This document shows positions 58,988 to 64,000 of a stretch of DNA of 64,000 nucleotides, piece by piece (the stretch's first letter is position 1; every line of letters starts with the position of its first letter). The DNA is from Spinacia oleracea. Its lineage: Eukaryota; Streptophyta; Magnoliopsida; Caryophyllales; Amaranthaceae. The notes below the pieces were generated by a model that saw nothing but the letters and a program-made list of their open reading frames with translations, was not told the origin of the DNA and made no database searches. A program made the translations under genes and the position numbers. The DNA is taken from contig NC_079487.1 in assembly GCF_020520425.1 (NCBI RefSeq), positions 125,076,385 through 125,140,384 on the forward strand, read 5' to 3'.

Positions 58988-60716
58988 TTTGGTCTGGTCC
59001 GATTTGACCTGATCTGATCTGGTCGATTTTTTCTGATCTGAACTTATTTTTTTGATCTGATCTGAACTTATTTTTTCTAACCTGGGCTGATCTGATGTGA
59101 TCTGATTAAATCTGAAATTAGTAATAAGGCCTTGAAATAAAGTGAACTAAACAGGGCCTAGGGTTGAATAATAATTAGTTTATTATTTATTTTAGGTGGA
59201 AGCTCTGCTTAATTAAGTGATTGAGTAAGGTGGCACCTTTGAGAACGTACACAAGGTACGTATATGTGTAGATTATGCTTGTGTGTGTAGTATCATGCAT
59301 AGGTTTTTATTTAAGTCATGTCACATGTGAATGTGGTGATTATTTGACTCAAGGTAAGGATTATGATGCATATTTTATTATGTATATATTAGTTTAATAG
59401 AGCATGTTTGTCAATGTTTAATTATGCAACCATGTAGTATGAATTGTGCAAGAGTCTCGTTCATTCTAGAATAAATAGAAGTTTACCATTGCACTTGAGT
59501 CGTAGTACCCATGTAATTCAAGAGAAGTTATTATTTGCATGTGAAATTATCTTATCCATGTGAAGTCACGAAAAAACATTATTTGCATGTGAGTCATAGT
59601 ACCCATGCAAATTCAAGTAGCATTAATGCATATGCCTAGGTACCCATGCTAGGCAAGCAAGTTTGATATCACATGTGTGTCTAGGTACCCTTGTGATCCG
59701 ACAGGATACTGGTAGCGGGCTAGGTCTTGGCTACTTAGTAAGTGACTCTAGTATTAGTAGTAGTAGAAGAAGCATTTAATTAATCTGAATAATCATTAAT
59801 TAAAAGCTCTTGGATCGTACACCTAGAGTGAACATATGGGGGGTTTCATATGGTGCAACCCTTTCAACATCCGTCGTGGTACAGGACGTTGTTCCATATT
59901 TAATTTTTATGCACTGAAATTCCGTCACAAAATTGTGACATAGCTTGGTCTCATGGGTAGCTTCCGTGATATCGTCCCTTGTGGACACAGTATAATAGAA
60001 ACACGGTTCATTGCTTAATCAAATTATTCGGAATTTAATATTCCATCAAGAAGGAAAGAAGTTACCAAGAATTAGTAAAGTCAAGAGTAAAAGTCAAGAG
60101 TAATGTAAAGAGTAAAGTCAATAAAGTAAAGTCAATAGTATTGTTATTCATTCAATTGCGCATTGCATGTTGGAATGTCAAGTAGTAGTTGTTAGTGATC
60201 ATTACAATTGTCAAATGAAGCATGTTTAGTTGCATTTCTATTTCATATATGTACTCAACCTTGCTGATTCGTGCTTTCTTGATTGTCTTGGTCATGGCCT
60301 TTGCATTAATGACCATGTGATGAACCTTACTCTACATTTGTAACTATGCTGAGCAGTTCACATATGTGTTAAGTGAAGAAACATCCCGTTATCATTTCAT
60401 CCGGATTGAGTGTGAGTGATACATTATGCTTTGAATGCTTTAATAAAGTATTTCTTTCATATACTGGTTTCAAGTATGAGTTTTAAGCATTTAAAGGTTT
60501 TGAGGATTTGAATTAATGTTTTGATGGGCCTTTAATGGTTCCAAGTTGTTTGAACTTTAAGACTTTGCAAAGCATATTAATTAGTAGTAGTTAAGTTCCG
60601 CTGTAAAATTTTGACAATAACCTTAACCATTTTCACGGCGGCGGTAATGCCTTGAGAATTTATTTTATTTATTAAAGAAAATAGTTTAAAAAGCAATGAA
60701 TTATTAGGGTGTTACA

Positions 60717-63700
60717 CACATGCTAAACAAAAAATTTATATACCCACTTAAAAGAGTCAATATAACTCTCAATCTATTTATTTTTAAAAAAGATGGAGTA
60801 ATGTATAAGGATTAATGAGTACGACTTTATTCTCTTCACTTGGTCTAGCTAATATAATTTTTATAGTTTCTGGTATGCTTTGACCTAATTTTTCATAACT
60901 CTTAAATATTTATTGTAGCTAGTCTGATTTTTCTAATTTTTAGTAGCTAGTCCTAACTCTCAAATATTTATTGTACACCACACTTAAAAGGTGAATTCTC
61001 TTCGCCGGTTGAAACATAAATTATCAGAATTGAACTTATATGAATTTATTGGATATGATTGAATCTTATTGGACCTGATTTATTAGATCTGATTGGTCTT
61101 ATTAGACCCGGATAGTAATAATAATAATAATAATAAAAAATAATAATAATGAAACTTCTTAGACCTGATTGAACTTGCCTAATCAAAATTTACTGGATCG
61201 TATTGACCTGATATGACATATAACTTATGAGAACTTTGAAGACTTAAAAACTTAGGTGTAGTATGAAATAAAAACATGACTATAATCTTAAAAGGTCCAA
61301 TTAATAAAATAGGACTATTATTACTAAACGGAGGGAATATGGTAAATAGAACACCCCTAAATAGACCCGGCCCGAAAAACCTCGTTTTAACCCGCAAACC
61401 CCATACCAAATTTATAAATTTGGGCATATTTTTTGTATTAAAGTACGATACGATCCGAATTTTAATCACCTCTATCCTAAATAAGATTTTTTTTATTTTA
61501 AAGAAATACGAGTACAAATGTACAACGGAGTAGAATAGAAGGTTGGGAAAAAAAAAACCGCCTTTTTTTCTGCCCGGGGTGCCTTCCCTCCTTGATCCTC
61601 GAGCAGTGTGCTTGAGAAACCTACTCACGCAATGTCATATACACTTGAAAAAATCTATAAAATTATAATCATAAACGTAAAAACTGAAGAAACAAACCAC
61701 CCAGAAAGGGCAAAAACACCCCCAAAATAAATAAATTGAAGTGGGTGTTTTTTCCGCTCCTTTGATCATCTTGCGAATTTTACTTTCCATTTTTATCTGA
61801 GTGTAACTGTAAGTTTCTTCTTCTCATTTTGTTTAATGAATTTAATTTTTCACTTGATTACTCTTGCCATTTTGGCTTCATTTGGTTTAATATTTAAGTA
61901 AGAGGTGATTTATGTATATTTTTTTTGTAAAGAAATGTGTTAGAAGGGTGCAATTTTAGGTGTTAAATAGGAGTAGTAAGATTGCATTGTTTTAATCTTT
62001 TTGTTTGATAATTTTGATATTGTTTCATCCATTCCAAAGAACCCTAGATATGATAATGGGGATTATTCTTAAAATTCTATCAAAGCTTGTGATTATGTTA
62101 AGAAAATTAGTGGAAAATGTACTTCATTCGTATCAAATTTCCGTTTTTCCCCTTTTCTTATTTATTTTATGATGATTTGGAACATCTCAATTTGATAATC
62201 CCCCACCCCATATGATTTATCTTCCTCCCCTTCAAATTTTGGGCGTTGCAAGATATTTTGGTGGTAATGTGGTATGCCGGATGGCCGAAGCGTTATGCGA
62301 ATTATAAGATGATTATCATGAGAGACATAGTATATAAGGTGTTTTTGGTAGAAACATGTTGTGAACTGGTGATATACACCACAAGCTATACCAGTGAGCC
62401 GGTGTTGGTGGCATTTACGTGGAAAATTGATTTGTTGAACATGAGGATTTCTATATTGAGTGGTCAATCACGGTTTGAGAGTTACTAATCCGTACATTGG
62501 GTGTGCTATGGTTTGGGGAAAACGGAGAACATAAGTTGTTAGAACTCCACCCCGCAGGTGTTGTTTCCGATGATAAGAAAACTAATGGAAGTGGGTTAAT
62601 GTGAATTAAAAAATATGAAAATGAATATAGATAAGGAAAATTTGGTTTTATTAATCCAAGGCCAACAAGTCATAAAAATGTTGTAGGCGATAATATGTCC
62701 CTACGTGGTAGTACTCTCTCTCTCTTCTCCCTCGATATATTCAGTCATCATCATCAATTTATCACCACCTCGTTGAATTTTTCACCGGTTACCGGTCACT
62801 TAAACTCAATAAAAGTCGTTAGGTAGTAAATGTGGGATTATTAAAAAAATATGTCGTAGGTGGGCTTAATAAAAGAAAATCTGCCAAAGGTTGGATTAAT
62901 ATTACCAAATTTTCCTATAGATAAAAGAAAAAAAAGTGATAAGAGAAAGTGTAAGAATTGTACGAGAAAAGGGGGTTGAAAGGATGGTGGGATGAGTAAA
63001 CATGTTCAATTGTGATTTTGGTTATTACTTTCGTAAATGAGATAAAACTCATAAAAGGCCGACTAGCTGAGCATTAATTTTATGATTTTATCTCTGTTTG
63101 GTTTATTTCCCTTGTAACATAATTTTGGACTTGGCTTGGCCTATGAGATGTCGTATATGTTCATAATTTCATATGCATAATGGAGTGTTGATTATATCGA
63201 ACAGGCTCTTAATTCTTATAATAGAATAAGGACTATCTCATATGAGATCATGATGCCTTCCCCCTTAGAGATGTAATGTGGCCTTGAGTAACGAGGTTCC
63301 TATTCTTGGTTACATTTTGGGCTTTGCTGAGTTTGTTGCATGTATATAGTTAATAGATTTAAGCTAGCTGCACTTCAATAACGTGAATTACATGAACGCA
63401 ATCCTTTGATTTTTGAATGGAGCATCACGTAAGCCAAAAGGTAAGCTATCATTTCCTGTACCTCTGCACTTCAATTGTACACGAACCTAGGTTAAACGAA
63501 GCTAGCTGCACTTCAATTGTATGTAATCCTTAAAGTTTTGAATTGAGCATTTAGTAAACTAATCCAATTACTTGATGATATCTGTTTAGTCCTCACACAG
63601 TATTTTTCTAGGAGTACTCATTGTGAGGATTGGTGTGTATACTAAGCGAAGCAAGAGTTGCCACTGTACCATATAGTCTTGATAGTTTGACCTTGCTATT

Positions 63701-64000
63701 ATTTGAACTTACTACTGTCTCATACTACTTAAGTGATTTCTACGTTATTCAAACTTTTCATTCACCTCAAGTTCCCGTGTTGGAAACTGGACACTCTGAC
63801 ATGGATACGGAGGATAGTTGGACAGTTGACAGTTGCCATTTTCCACATCTTTTTTTGGGTAAAAACACATTTTTTTTTAAACTGAGTTCGGCACTTAAAA
63901 CACGTACTGTTGTGATGCCTGATACGGTTTTCTGAGTCTGAGTTACATAGAGTGAAGAGTTTATGATCGATGCTGAAGGCATTGCTATTGGACAAGTAAA
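60717..64000. other. no supported gene; repeats and possible UTR-like sequence
   Basis: Contains an (AAT)n run at about 61108-61152 inside degenerate CTTATTGGACCTGATT-type repeats (61010-61215). Around 61740-61815 a pyrimidine-rich stretch ends in AACT followed by GTAAGTTTCTTC, which could be a non-coding first exon and donor of a plus-strand gene running off the window. A second donor-like AAG/GTAAGC lies near 63441. The open frames at 62246-62488 and 63630-63935 have no family features. Confidence 0.4.

Larger units (their letters stand above)
57324..59158. mobile_element. non-autonomous DNA element (PIF/Harbinger- or hAT-like) with satellite-like interior
   Basis: The ends GGCCCCGTTTAGTTCACCTT and the complementary AAAGTGAACTAAACAGGGCC are near-perfect inverted repeats. 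The flanks are TAA (left) and TAG (right), a possible imperfect 3-bp duplication as in PIF/Harbinger. Length is 1,835 bp, inside the solo LTR. The interior carries subterminal TCTGATCTGATCTGAACTTA-type words at both ends and a long degenerate tandem array at about 57590-58800. A Stowaway MITE is inserted at 57672-57939. No transposase frame. Confidence 0.75.
56514..60716. mobile_element. solo LTR of a Ty3/gypsy-type retrotransposon, with nested insertion
   Basis: It begins TGTAATACCC and ends GGGTGTTACA, inverted LTR termini of the kind found in plant Ty3/gypsy elements. The perfect 5-bp duplication CACAT flanks it (56509-56513 and 60717-60721). It spans 4,203 bp, of which about 1,835 bp plus a short duplication is a later DNA-element insertion, giving an LTR of about 2.37 kb. 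No internal coding domain, primer-binding site or second LTR lies inside the duplication, so it is a solo LTR left by recombination: a fossil. Divergence between the ends and two layers of later insertions suggest it is not recent. A promoter-like GCATAAATATCC lies near 56812. Confidence 0.85.

Noticed and set aside
62162-62488. Overlapping open frames on both strands near 62.2-62.5 kb
   Set aside because: No family features, no splice context, and both strands are open equally.

Overview
This is nuclear DNA from a flowering plant. The evidence is multi-exon genes with GT-AG introns, PPR proteins, a chloroplast SRP54 gene, a tau-class glutathione transferase and many small inverted-repeat transposons. 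The very frequent 'TACTCCGT/ACGGAGTA' motif and the Stowaway ends of type CTCCCTCCGTCCC suggest a Caryophyllales genome of the spinach, beet or quinoa kind. That placement is an impression from motif use, not a proof. Nothing bacterial, organellar or CRISPR-like is present.

Layout. 1-3.8 kb is AT-rich repeat DNA with two long (TA)n tracts, a GGTCCGGTCC-rich element and a nested MITE pair. 3.9-5.8 kb is an intronless DYW-type PPR gene (+, CRR28-like). 6.2-8.7 kb is a three-exon DUF569 gene (-), and 13.6-14.3 kb a second, shorter DUF569 copy (-). 18.5-20.4 kb is an intronless LRK10L-type receptor kinase (+). 21.2-24.9 kb is a 14-exon TTC38 gene (-). 27.0-29.0 kb is a two-exon tau-class GST (-). 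30.4-33.0 kb holds a GC-rich hairpin element, degenerate repeats and a tRNA-Gly(GCC). 33.5-37.7 kb is a CACTA-type DNA transposon bounded by (TA)n. 40.2-43.0 kb is a seven-exon HIPL1-like gene (+). 44.0-46.3 kb is an intronless P-class PPR gene (-). 47-49 kb is a MITE/SINE cluster. 49.1-56.0 kb is the 15-exon chloroplast SRP54 gene (-). 56.5-60.7 kb is a solo LTR with a nested DNA element that itself carries a nested Stowaway MITE. 60.7-64 kb has no gene I can support.

The genes are independent housekeeping or stress genes, not an operon or pathway cluster. Two (the CRR28-like gene and cpSRP54) serve chloroplast gene expression and thylakoid biogenesis. The order CRR28 - DUF569 - TTC38 - GSTU recalls, from memory, two duplicated Arabidopsis chromosome 1 regions (At1g59670-At1g59720 and At1g27100-At1g27150), so the left half looks like a conserved ancestral block. 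Exon models for the four long spliced genes were built by hand; every junction is GT-AG and all phases close. I found no convincing undescribed system. The most unusual structures are the nested transposons, the T-run array behind the tRNA gene, the satellite-like interior of the 57-59 kb element and the CACTA element with possible cargo.
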